NCBI GenBank assembly: GCA_002338565.1
Contig: DDIN01000005.1
Coordinates: 73,264 to 137,263, forward strand
From: Hyphomonadaceae bacterium UBA1849
Lineage (GTDB): Bacteria > Pseudomonadota > Alphaproteobacteria > Caulobacterales > Hyphomonadaceae
Reading direction: 5' to 3'
Length of the DNA stretch: 64,000 nt
Position 1 is the stretch's first letter; every line of letters starts with the position of its first letter. This document shows, one piece after another, positions 40,368 through 48,172 of the stretch. The position numbers and the translations under genes are program-made. Under the pieces are notes generated by a model that ran no database searches, was not told the DNA's origin, and was given only the letters and a program-made list of their open reading frames with translations.

Positions 40368-40946
40368 ATGTCTAGCGCACCACTACATGATATTCTTGAT
40401 GATATTGAAGGCCTCGCAGAAGATGAGGGCAAGGTCGACGTCAAATCACTGCTCGAGTCTTTTCAGGCAAGATCGTTCGGGCCGGTCCTCGTTCTTCTCG
40501 GCATACTTTCCATGTCGCCGCTTGGCGCGGTGCCCGGCATTCCGGTTGTGCTGGCTGGTATGGTGATTTTGTGGGCAGGGCAGATTCTCATCGGCCGGTC
40601 CCATCCGTGGACGCCCGAATTCTTGCACTCTATCGAAATTTCTGAAGATCAGGTCGGTAAGTTTCGCGACAAAGCCGAGCCTGCAACCGAGTTTGTAGAC
40701 AGCTGGGTGAAGCCGCGTTTGAAATGGGCGGTCGGGAATGTTTCAGAATACCTTATCGCGGCGCTGTCTATCGCGCTTGCGCTTCTGATGATCCCGCTCG
40801 AACTCGTGCCTTTCGCGGTTGCTATTCCGGCAGGTGCACTGGTTCTCTTGGGGCTCGCGCTCATGGCGAAAGATGGAATCCTGACGCTGATTTCGATTGT
40901 CCTGGGCGGCATCGTTATAATCGGATCGGTCGCGGGATTTCTCTGA
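40368..40946 (+). CDS. ExoD family membrane protein
   Basis: Protein of 192 residues of the exopolysaccharide synthesis ExoD family. A soluble N-terminus (LHDILDDIEGLAEDEGKVDV) is followed by several membrane segments, among them VLVLLGILSMSPLGAVPGIP and YLIAALSIALALLMIPLELV, ending GIVIIGSVAGFL. In Rhizobium ExoD affects exopolysaccharide amount and alkali tolerance, but the mechanism is unknown. The start at 40368 has no ribosome binding site and lies just behind an EcfG-type promoter, which suggests a leaderless mRNA. The in-frame TTG at 40317 lies upstream of the promoter and is not used. Confidence 0.85.
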   Translation: MSSAPLHDILDDIEGLAEDEGKVDVKSLLESFQARSFGPVLVLLGILSMSPLGAVPGIPVVLAGMVILWAGQILIGRSHPWTPEFLHSIEISEDQVGKFRDKAEPATEFVDSWVKPRLKWAVGNVSEYLIAALSIALALLMIPLELVPFAVAIPAGALVLLGLALMAKDGILTLISIVLGGIVIIGSVAGFL

Positions 40947-40964
40947 GAAAAAGCCGAAAAAATC

Positions 40965-40989
40965 GGAACTTCGACCGCTCCCCTTCGTT
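40965..40989 (+). promoter_or_regulatory. EcfG-type promoter for DUF883 gene
   Basis: GGAAC (40965-40969), 16 nt, CGTT (40986-40989), an exact match; 30 nt before the ATG at 41020. Confidence 0.8.
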
Positions 40990-41019
40990 GGTTTTGTATA
41001 GGCAATGAAGGAGACACAC

Positions 41020-41331
41020 ATGACACTGCACACTGTATCAAATCCCGCACCCGAAGCTGAAACAGAAGTCAAAGACGACGTTGAAAACCTGCGCAAGGAC
41101 TTCGACTCGCTGAAAGACAATGTCAGCTCACTGATGTCTCACGTCGGCCAATTCGCTAGCGCTAAAGCTGGTGAAGTTCCGGAACAGACACGCGAACTCG
41201 CAGGTGAAGCAAAAGACAAGATCGAAGGCTATGGAAATGCTGTCTCAGACCGCATCCGTGAAAAGCCACTGGCAGCTGTAGGTATCGCCGCAGGTGTCGG
41301 CGTCCTGTTTGCAATGCTGACGCGTCGCTAA
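41020..41331 (+). CDS. DUF883 (ElaB/YqjD-like) membrane-anchored protein
   Basis: Protein of 103 residues. An N-terminal acidic coiled-coil-like region (VENLRKDFDSLKDNVSSLMS) leads to a C-terminal hydrophobic anchor (PLAAVGIAAGVGVLFAMLTR), the pattern of DUF883 proteins. E. coli relatives ElaB and YqjD sit in the inner membrane, bind ribosomes and are RpoS induced. ATG 41020 follows GAAGGAGA; the ATG at 41005 overlaps that site. Control by the EcfG-type promoter just upstream parallels the stationary-phase control of the E. coli proteins. Confidence 0.88.
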   Translation: MTLHTVSNPAPEAETEVKDDVENLRKDFDSLKDNVSSLMSHVGQFASAKAGEVPEQTRELAGEAKDKIEGYGNAVSDRIREKPLAAVGIAAGVGVLFAMLTRR

Positions 41332-41335
41332 TCAC

Positions 41336-41734
41336 ATGGAAAATGCCAAGCTCAGAATTATAGCTGGCGCAGGCGGAGTCCTTATGGGCTTCGCCGGCAT
41401 TCTGTTCGTATCAGGTGCCTTGGCCGTATTTCTGGCCAGCGTCATGGGATGGGGTTTCGCCATCCTGGCAATCGGCGCTCTGTTACTGCTCGGTGCCGGG
41501 CTTGGCATCGCGTATTTTGCGGAGCCGTTCCAGGATATTGATGAAGAGTTCCAGGAGCTGGAGGATGCTGCAGCCGATGCGCTCGCAGATCTGCCGTTCG
41601 ATACATTAAAATCGATCGTAGACAAACGGCCGCTCACTTCGGTCAGCATAGCCGCAATTGCAGGCTACTCAGTTGCCAATGATCCTTCTAATGCGACAAA
41701 GCAAGCCCAGCGCCTGATGTTCGGACTGCTCTGA
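41336..41734 (+). CDS. Hypothetical membrane protein in DUF883 operon
   Basis: Protein of 132 residues with two adjacent membrane segments (about 8-33, IAGAGGVLMGFAGILFVSGA, and 36-60). A soluble acidic part (QDIDEEFQELEDAAADALAD) and a last weakly hydrophobic segment follow. It resembles holin-superfamily or phage-like DUF1469 membrane proteins that often follow DUF883 genes, but I am not sure of the family. It starts 4 nt after the DUF883 stop and should be co-transcribed under the EcfG promoter. Confidence 0.7.
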   Translation: MENAKLRIIAGAGGVLMGFAGILFVSGALAVFLASVMGWGFAILAIGALLLLGAGLGIAYFAEPFQDIDEEFQELEDAAADALADLPFDTLKSIVDKRPLTSVSIAAIAGYSVANDPSNATKQAQRLMFGLL

Positions 41735-41757
41735 CAGACAGCGCCATCTCAATTGAT

Positions 41758-41787
41758 AAAAGCCACCCGCCTCGGGTGGCTTTTTTT
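41758..41787 (+). terminator. Terminator after DUF883 operon
   Basis: AAAAGCCACCCG and CGGGTGGCTTTTTTT form a strong stem with a 3-nt loop. Confidence 0.93.
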
Positions 41788-41833
41788 GTTTTAAAACAAA
41801 TGGTTGATTGGTTCTCGTTCACACGCAAATGGG

Positions 41834-41858
41834 GGAACTTATGTGGCCGGTTAACGTT
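41834..41858 (+). promoter_or_regulatory. EcfG-type promoter for small membrane protein-MlaC operon
   Basis: GGAAC (41834-41838), 16 nt, CGTT (41855-41858), an exact match; 30 nt before the ATG at 41889. Confidence 0.8.
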
Positions 41859-41888
41859 TAGTTTCCATAGAATTCAGGAGATCTGATA

Positions 41889-42107
41889 ATGCGAAACCCA
41901 CTTGTTTCCCTGCTCGTTGTGGCAGGTGTACTTTTCGTCGGAGCCATGGGCTTCTTCTACATTCAGCACGGCTCTATGGAGGGCGCTGGCGCAGAGATGG
42001 ATGCAGTTCTTGCGGACGCCGCAGATGCAACAGCTGAAGCGGCTGACAATATCGGCGAAGCCACTGAGGACTTTGTTGAAGATGTCCGCGATGGCGAAGA
42101 GGCGTAA
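41889..42107 (+). CDS. Small membrane-anchored acidic protein
   Basis: Protein of 72 residues with one N-terminal membrane segment (LVSLLVVAGVLFVGAMGFFY) and a very acidic, Ala-rich helical tail (AEMDAVLADAADATAEAADN). No family is recognised. TCAGGAGA lies before the start. It is separated from the mlaC-like gene by 3 nt and therefore part of the same stress-controlled operon. Its make-up resembles the acidic tail of the lipoprotein at 36546. Confidence 0.75.
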   Translation: MRNPLVSLLVVAGVLFVGAMGFFYIQHGSMEGAGAEMDAVLADAADATAEAADNIGEATEDFVEDVRDGEEA

Positions 42108-42110
42108 ATC

Positions 42111-42671
42111 ATGATCAGAACCAGCTTTATTGCCTGCGCGCTCGCAGCAGGCCTGTCGTTCAGCGCCGAGGCGCGCATCCAGTCTACACCGGAAGCGGTA
42201 ATCGACTCCGTGTCATCCAGTGCGATGACACACCTCGCCGACAATACTTTGTCTGAAAACGAAGCCAGCGATCTGCTGTCCAATGTGAATGTGGATGCGG
42301 TAAGCCGGTTTGCGCTTGGACGTTATGTTCGCACGGCAAGCGACGCAGAGCTGGAGAGCTATAACACGGCTTTTCGCGCCTATCTCGCAGACCAGCTGCA
42401 AACGCATCTGGGAAACTTCGCCGGCGGTAGCTTCGAGATCGTAGATACGGTTGAACGCGAAGCCGGTGATGTGGTTGTCGAAACATCTGTCACAAACGCT
42501 GACGGCGAACAGCTTCCTGTCAGCTGGCGCGTAAAGTCCTTTGACGGCGACTGGCAGATTATCGACGTCGAGTTCGAAGGTCTCTGGCTTGTCATTGAGC
42601 AGCGCGCTCAGTTCCAGGCAACGCTGGATGCAAATGGCGGTGACGTCGGAGCTCTCGCCGACAGCCTCTAA
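42111..42671 (+). CDS. MlaC-like phospholipid-binding periplasmic protein
   Basis: Periplasmic protein of 186 residues with a signal peptide (MIRTSFIACALAAGLSFSAE). The MlaC/Ttg2D pattern is seen in LLSNVNVDAVSRFALGRYVR, AFRAYLADQLQTHLGNF and YNTAFR, then WRVKSFDGDWQIIDVEFEGL. MlaC carries phospholipids between outer and inner membrane. Here the gene is not with mlaD, mlaE and mlaF but with a small membrane protein gene under an EcfG-type promoter, so it may be a stress-specific lipid carrier. Confidence 0.85.
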   Translation: MIRTSFIACALAAGLSFSAEARIQSTPEAVIDSVSSSAMTHLADNTLSENEASDLLSNVNVDAVSRFALGRYVRTASDAELESYNTAFRAYLADQLQTHLGNFAGGSFEIVDTVEREAGDVVVETSVTNADGEQLPVSWRVKSFDGDWQIIDVEFEGLWLVIEQRAQFQATLDANGGDVGALADSL

Positions 42672-42692
42672 AACAGCTTTCAGCCTCAAAAG

Positions 42693-42721
42693 AAAAGCCT
42701 CGCAAATTGCGAGGCTTTTTT
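42693..42721. terminator. Bidirectional terminator
   Basis: AAAAGCCTCGC and GCGAGGCTTTTTT pair around AAATT, between the convergent mlaC-like gene and the ATP-grasp fusion gene. T runs occur on both strands. Confidence 0.92.
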
Positions 42722-42727
42722 GTTGGT

Positions 42728-44866
42728 TCAGGATGTGGCCACTTCAGAGTTTCGCTTTTCCGCAAAGGCGCCAGCAGCATTCACAAACGCCCTGAAAATA
42801 TCGCGCGCAAAGCGGCGGTAGAGTAAAAACTCGGGGTGGAACTGTATGCCCACGGCGAACTCATGGTCTGCGTGCTCAATGCCCTGTACCAGTCCGTTCG
42901 GTTCCAGAGCAGTGGCATGGAAGCCTTTGCCAAGATCATCGATTGCCTGAGTATGGATCGAGTTCACGCACAGCTCATCTCGCTCCACCATCTGGTACAG
43001 CTTAGACGAGGTGCGCACCTCAACGGGTTTGCGATAAAAGACCCGCTGCAGGAAGTCCGTCGGGTATTCCTTGTCATACGCACTGAGGTCAGGATGCAGC
43101 GTGCCGCCCGCATACACATTCATCATCTGCATGCCGCGGCAGACACCCAGCATGGGGATCCCGTGCTCGAATGCAGCTTGTGCCCAGGAGGCTTCCATCT
43201 CGTCACGCGCAAGATCGTATCGGACATGCTCCTTCGGCTTACCCTGATAGCGATCCGGGTAGACATCAGACCCGCCGCCGAAGAGCAGACCGTCGATTGA
43301 GTGAGGATCACGCGGCGCCGATGATGTGATGGCGACAGGTCGCCCGCCGGCCATCCAGACGGCAAGCTTCATGGCCTGGAAAGCAAAGAAGTCGCCCTTG
43401 TCGGGACGTGTAATGCCGATCACCGGACGTACATTCTCATTATCTTCGTGTACTGTTGGCTCTTCCGGTTCGTCTGCATCGAACTTCAGCTCAGGCGGGA
43501 GTTCGCCATGCCGTACGAGCGAGCTAAGCGCGAACAGTATGCCGAGACCGGTTGCCGGATCGTGGTCCGCGGTAAATTCTGAGGGCAGCTCTTCATGGCG
43601 TTTCAGTTCGGCCCGCAGCTTTTTGATCGTGCCGGCGCTAAGTGCTGACTGGGAAAGCGCTTCAGGGAAATGGCGCAATGCCTGAAGGACATCGCCCTTC
43701 GAGGCGTCGGCCTTCAATGATTTCCAGGCTGAAGACGCGCTCTCCATATGCTCGTCAGAACCTGCAATCTCCTGCGCGACAGACAGGATCCATGCTGCGG
43801 GTGTGCGCGAGCGGAAACCAACATGGTCGTCTTCCAGCTGTTCGTCTTTCAGTGGGAGGCCTGCCGCAATGGCAAAGGCCAGCCACGGATAATCAATGCC
43901 GGACTCGGTTGAGTGGAACAGGCCCGCCCAGAAGCGTGGATTGATTTCGATCAGTTTTGCAGGCTGGCCAGAGTTTTCATCCCAGCGGAAATCGACCTCT
44001 GCAACGCCGTGCCAGCCAGAGGCCGCGACGAGCTTACGTGCGGTCTCTTCAAACGGTTCTGCGGATACGGTCTCGCGGATCGCGCCAGCTCCGGATTCTA
44101 CAGGGAACTGCTTGATATTCTTATAGGCTGAAATGGCAATCAGATCGCCGCGACGTGCGGCGATAGCGACGCAATAGTCCTCACCATCAATGGCTTCCTG
44201 AAGAAGCAGGTTCTGCTTGCCTTTCAGTTCGTCGCGGTAATGGCTGACATCACTTTCATCTTTCAGAAGGCTTACGCCTCGACCGCCCACGCCATCCACA
44301 GGCTTCACGATGCGTGGAAGACTCATCTCCTCAATGCTCAGATCACGGAATTCATCCGGCGTCAGTATGCGTGTTTCAGGGGCCTGAAGCGCGTTATCTG
44401 TCGCGAACTCTGCGAAATTGTCTTTCGGGTGGATGAGGTCGATACACTCGGCCGGCGGTGCCGCTATTTTGATAAGCGGCTCGAACCGGTCGCGATTGCG
44501 GGAGAATAACTTGGCGTCCCTGAAGCCTGGGATGAGCACATATGGTCGGTCGTCTTCCGGCGCGTATTTGCGGATAGCTTCTTCAAAAGCATTGAGAGCA
44601 GCTTCCGGCTCACGCTCGAAATGGGGATGGGTGAACGAGTCTTTGGTGTGTTTGGAGAATGAAAGCACAGTAAGGTCGACATCGTCACATCCGATCACCT
44701 CAATCCCGCGTTCGCTTAGTGAGCGCGCGATGACGAGGGACATGAGGCTTCGCCCATATGTAACAATAGCCCGACCTCTGATTTTCTGTTCAGAGCGGGC
44801 TTCAGGGGTTTGGTGATCCGAATTATCAGGCTTCGGACTAACGCCATGCGAGAGTGTGTCTGTCAT
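42728..44866 (-). CDS. Fusion of ATP-grasp ligase and class I glutamine amidotransferase
   Basis: Protein of 712 residues. The N-terminal half (about 30-345) is an ATP-grasp ligase: LPRIVKPVDGVGGRGVSLLK (ATP-binding loop), NLLLQEAIDGEDYCVAIAAR and the metal-binding block PAKLIEINPRFWAG. A linker of about 130 residues follows. The C-terminal part (about 478-705) is a class I amidotransferase of the gamma-glutamyl-GABA hydrolase (C26) type with nucleophile Cys576 in PMLGVCRGMQMM and His677/Glu679 in VGIQFHPEF. A fused amidase could supply ammonia for an amide-forming ligase or hydrolyse a gamma-glutamyl product; neither is proven. There is no signal peptide. Confidence 0.88.
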   Translation of the reverse strand: MTDTLSHGVSPKPDNSDHQTPEARSEQKIRGRAIVTYGRSLMSLVIARSLSERGIEVIGCDDVDLTVLSFSKHTKDSFTHPHFEREPEAALNAFEEAIRKYAPEDDRPYVLIPGFRDAKLFSRNRDRFEPLIKIAAPPAECIDLIHPKDNFAEFATDNALQAPETRILTPDEFRDLSIEEMSLPRIVKPVDGVGGRGVSLLKDESDVSHYRDELKGKQNLLLQEAIDGEDYCVAIAARRGDLIAISAYKNIKQFPVESGAGAIRETVSAEPFEETARKLVAASGWHGVAEVDFRWDENSGQPAKLIEINPRFWAGLFHSTESGIDYPWLAFAIAAGLPLKDEQLEDDHVGFRSRTPAAWILSVAQEIAGSDEHMESASSAWKSLKADASKGDVLQALRHFPEALSQSALSAGTIKKLRAELKRHEELPSEFTADHDPATGLGILFALSSLVRHGELPPELKFDADEPEEPTVHEDNENVRPVIGITRPDKGDFFAFQAMKLAVWMAGGRPVAITSSAPRDPHSIDGLLFGGGSDVYPDRYQGKPKEHVRYDLARDEMEASWAQAAFEHGIPMLGVCRGMQMMNVYAGGTLHPDLSAYDKEYPTDFLQRVFYRKPVEVRTSSKLYQMVERDELCVNSIHTQAIDDLGKGFHATALEPNGLVQGIEHADHEFAVGIQFHPEFLLYRRFARDIFRAFVNAAGAFAEKRNSEVATS

Positions 44867-44877
44867 GTATTTGAAAG

Positions 44878-44905
44878 TGCCACCCTGTACCGGGTACAGA
44901 GTGGC
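44878..44905 (-). terminator. Hairpin after glycine-zipper gene
   Basis: TGCCAC and GTGGCA with CTGTAC/GTACAG inside form a long stem with single mismatches. It lies 10 nt behind the stop of the glycine-zipper gene and 11 nt ahead of the fusion gene, and lacks a strong T run (CTTTC), so termination may be partial. Confidence 0.5.
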
Positions 44906-44914
44906 AAATCTATC

Positions 44915-45250
44915 CTACCAGCGTGAAGGGTCTGTTGGGTAGCGGTCGCTTACGTCAGCAACGCCATCATTGTCATAGTCACGCTCGTCAGCCTGGTCGT
45001 CTACGCCGGGCATGTCGCAGTCTTCAGCGTTTGTGCAACCACGTGCTGCGCCTGCCGCGCCGCCAACTGCTGCACCAACTGCTGCGCCTGTCGCTGCATC
45101 ACCGTCGCCAGTGTTATTACCGATGATGGCGCCAGCTGCTGCGCCAATTGCCGCGCCGCCAAGTGCGTTGCGTTCTGTTTCGCCCGTGCTTGTGCAGGCT
45201 GCTGCACCAAGTGCGAGCGCGGGGATGATATACATCATGTGCTTTTTCAT
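44915..45250 (-). CDS. Glycine-zipper lipoprotein with a calcium-binding-type repeat
   Basis: Envelope lipoprotein of 111 residues. The signal sequence MKKHMMYIIPALALGAAACT has a lipobox at GAAAC. A glycine-zipper region follows (GGAAIGAAAGAIIGNNTGDG, then GAAVGAAVGGAAGAARG), predicted to insert in or lie on the membrane. A two-Cys segment (CTNAEDC) and a C-terminal DYDNDGVADVSDRYPTDPS stretch, like a thrombospondin type 3 calcium-binding repeat, are added. GGAGA precedes the start. Transcription should start at the exact EcfG-type promoter at 45279-45303. Confidence 0.85.
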   Translation of the reverse strand: MKKHMMYIIPALALGAAACTSTGETERNALGGAAIGAAAGAIIGNNTGDGDAATGAAVGAAVGGAAGAARGCTNAEDCDMPGVDDQADERDYDNDGVADVSDRYPTDPSRW

Positions 45251-45278
45251 GGTCAGATCTCCGTTGTTGTGCCGAACT

Positions 45279-45303
45279 AACGTGACCCTTGTGATGAAGT
45301 TCC
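45279..45303 (-). promoter_or_regulatory. EcfG-type promoter for the glycine-zipper lipoprotein
   Basis: On the - strand GGAAC (45303-45299), 16 nt, CGTT (45282-45279), an exact match about 30 nt before the ATG. Confidence 0.8.
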
Positions 45304-45522
45304 AAGATCGGGTGAGATTGACGATCTGTCGTTGATCGGAAGACCTGTCGTGAAAATGTTACACGCTGTCATTGCGAGGAGACGGAATTTTCAGGGTTTT
45401 CGGCCGCTGATGACAAAAATTTGTCGCGCTTATTCTGTTTTGCGGGGTTGCTTGTCTAAAAAGTTTCATACAGTTCGGGTAGCGAAGGGCTACGTAGAGT
45501 CCAGACGCCATCGGGAAGTAAC

Positions 45523-46848
45523 ATGAGCTTTTTCGGAATTGAGATATTTGCCGCAATCGGCTTCCTGTTTGCGGCATATGCCGTCGTCGGAAACGACGCG
45601 CTTCAGACTCTTGGTACTTTCATCAATTCCAATAAACGCCTGCACTGGACGGTTCTATTCGGATTTGCAGTCACCGTGCTGGTGGTGACGTTCGCCTATG
45701 GCTGGGTCGTGAACGGCGGTGACCCGTCCTACGGGCGTCTCTCGAATGAGAGTAAGTATCCTCCGATTGAAGTGCAGTGGTATCATGTGCTGCCGCCACT
45801 CGTGCTCTTGGTTATTACCCGTCTCGGTATTCCGGTTTCGACATCATTCATGGTTCTCACCATTTTTGCCTCGATTGGCGGCCTTGGTTCCATGATTGAA
45901 AAGTCGCTTTTCGGCTATGCGCTGGCCTTTGTTACAGGCGGCGTGGTTTACCTGATTATTGCGCGCACGCTGGAGCGTTGGTTCGAGCATAATCCGGTTG
46001 ATGCGTTTATTCCGTACGGCATCATCGCGGGAGTCGGTACGGCGTTCTTCCTGTCACAATACTATGTGTTCGGTACCACAAGCGACATGCAATCTGTGCT
46101 GGTCGGTGTGGGGCTGTCTTTCTTTGCAGAAGCGGTCGCGCTGGCGTTTTGCTTCAAGCACTCGCGGTCCATGTATTGGGTGGTCCTGCAATGGGTGACA
46201 ACAGGCTATTTATGGGCAGTCTGGCTGATTCAGGATTTCGCGAACATTTTCGTCTTCCTGCCACGCGAGCTGACGGCGATTCAAGGCTTCCTCGCTATGG
46301 GCGCGATCGCGCTTCTGCTGGCATACACATTTGCTAACCGTGGTGGTCCTGTACAGCGCATTCTCAACACCAAGTCCAACGTCACCGATATTCGCTCGGC
46401 AACGATTGTCGACTTCCTTTACGCGTCACTTCTGTTCTTCTTCAAAGAGCTTAATGACCTGCCAATGAGCACAACCTGGGTCTTCCTCGGTCTCATTGCG
46501 GGTCGCGAGTATGCCTTTGCCCTGACACATAAAGTCGTCACGATTGGCGCTGCGATTCTCGATACTTTCGGTGATCTTGGCAAAGCCTTTATCGGCCTCG
46601 TCATCTCGATCGACCTTGCTGTCGGTCTTCCGCTTCTGGCGCGTATCGCCATCGGCGAGAATGTCGATCTGTCCATGATCTTCGCCACAGATATCTTCCT
46701 GTGGTTTGTCGTCCTGTCGAACCTGATGCTGGCCGTCACACTGTGGTTCCTCATGCGCAAGGATAAGCCTGCGACGACCGTGTTCGCGATTGTCATGGCA
46801 CTGGGTGCGGCTGGATTCTTTGCGTCAGTCGATCAGCTGACAGCCTGA
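45523..46848 (+). CDS. PiT-like inorganic phosphate/sulfate permease family protein
   Basis: Integral membrane protein of 441 residues with about ten membrane segments. It has two PiT-like motifs: AVVGNDALQTLGTFINSN near the N-terminus (compare GANDxANxxGT) and FKELNDLPMSTTWVFLGLIA in the second half, the inverted-repeat arrangement of this family. DFANIFVFLPREL is a third conserved spot. Ion selectivity is not clear, since the family also has sulfate and nickel carriers and the first motif departs from the consensus. No pit accessory (DUF47) gene is next to it. Confidence 0.78.
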   Translation: MSFFGIEIFAAIGFLFAAYAVVGNDALQTLGTFINSNKRLHWTVLFGFAVTVLVVTFAYGWVVNGGDPSYGRLSNESKYPPIEVQWYHVLPPLVLLVITRLGIPVSTSFMVLTIFASIGGLGSMIEKSLFGYALAFVTGGVVYLIIARTLERWFEHNPVDAFIPYGIIAGVGTAFFLSQYYVFGTTSDMQSVLVGVGLSFFAEAVALAFCFKHSRSMYWVVLQWVTTGYLWAVWLIQDFANIFVFLPRELTAIQGFLAMGAIALLLAYTFANRGGPVQRILNTKSNVTDIRSATIVDFLYASLLFFFKELNDLPMSTTWVFLGLIAGREYAFALTHKVVTIGAAILDTFGDLGKAFIGLVISIDLAVGLPLLARIAIGENVDLSMIFATDIFLWFVVLSNLMLAVTLWFLMRKDKPATTVFAIVMALGAAGFFASVDQLTA

Positions 46849-46852
46849 GCGA

Positions 46853-47299
46853 TCAGTTATCGGCCGCCTGGCGCAAGCGGGCCATAAAGCGGTAACCTGC
46901 CTGCAGGTCGTCCTGACTGAGTTCTTCTTCCACACGTGCTTGTGCGGCCTGCCATAGCGGGAAGGCGGTCTCTAGCTTTTGCTGACCTGCTGCCGTGAGA
47001 CGGTGAGTGATAGCGCGGCTGACATTTGCTTTCTCCCGTTCGATCAAACCAGCATCGATGAGCGGTTTGAGATTGCGGGAGAGCGTTGATTTCTCGATGT
47101 TCAGCGCGTCACCAAGTTCGGAAATCGAATTGAAATTGTGAGAGCCGATCGCAACCAAAAGGGAAAACTGCGTTCCTGTGATCCCGGCATTCTTAAGCGC
47201 CTGATCGTAAAGCCGCGTGATTGAGCGTGCTGTCATCAGCGTTCGAACGCTGGCGCAACGGTTCGCTATGTCTGTGATCTTTTCTTTTTCAATCGTCAT
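46853..47299 (-). CDS. MarR family transcriptional regulator
   Basis: Winged-helix regulator of about 148 residues. The DNA-binding part is FNSISELGDALNIEKSTLSR with NLKPLIDAGLIEREKANVSR, and the wing follows (AITHRLTAAGQQKLETAFPL). N- and C-terminal helices form the dimer interface. The start at 47299 (MTIEKEKITD) is the most likely; upstream Met codons at 47320 and 47350 are possible. Its stop is 4 nt from the convergent PiT-like gene. Target and ligand are unknown. Confidence 0.88.
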   Translation of the reverse strand: MTIEKEKITDIANRCASVRTLMTARSITRLYDQALKNAGITGTQFSLLVAIGSHNFNSISELGDALNIEKSTLSRNLKPLIDAGLIEREKANVSRAITHRLTAAGQQKLETAFPLWQAAQARVEEELSQDDLQAGYRFMARLRQAADN

Positions 47300-47405
47300 G
47301 GAATCCACAGGTAATGTCATTGCCCGAATGTGCAAGTAACTCTCAATCACGATCTCGGTTCCCGCCTACTGGCCAAATCCGCTCAGCTGATTTACAAGCC
47401 ACGCC

Positions 47406-47777
<372 letters not shown>

Positions 47778-48172
47778 CTCTCATGGGTAAAACTGGGCGC
47801 GAGCGGGCAAATGTTCGCTGATTTGGCATTTGTGTGCCCATGGCTGCCCAATTTCCTCATTCTCACTGCAAAAAATTTACGCTTCCTGTTTAACCATCTG
47901 GGGATAAGTGTCTCTGCCGTGTGTCTGGCACACGATATTGTTGGGCGATCATGGGGTGGCACAAGATATTGATTTCAGTGGTAAGTGGGGTGCTGCCGTC
48001 AAGCGACGATATTCTTCCTATGTTCCTATAAGTTCTGAATTTGTTCGGATTCTGGGTGTGGATTGTGTTAACAAACCCTATCTCGCCCATTGTTGCCCAC
48101 TTCTGCGCATGTTATCCCAATTTTAAACCAAAACACCCCAAAATGGGTGAGGTAGTTGGCTGTGGGTTGGTC
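47778..48172 (+). other. Intergenic region before mraZ with short direct repeat
   Basis: This 395-nt stretch between rnpB and mraZ is richer in A+T than its surroundings and contains no convincing gene. It holds GGCACACGATATTG (47927-47940) and GGCACAAGATATTG (47957-47970), a 30-nt-spaced direct repeat, and several TGGGG/TGGGT words near mraZ (47953, 47987, 48144, 48163) that may be binding sites for MraZ itself. It probably carries the dcw promoter. Confidence 0.5.

Noticed and set aside
47338..47362. EcfG-like promoter upstream of the MarR gene (GGAAC-N16-AGTT on the - strand)
   Set aside because: One mismatch in the -10, no stress-type leader, and its location outside the island; kept out of the regulon list for lack of support.
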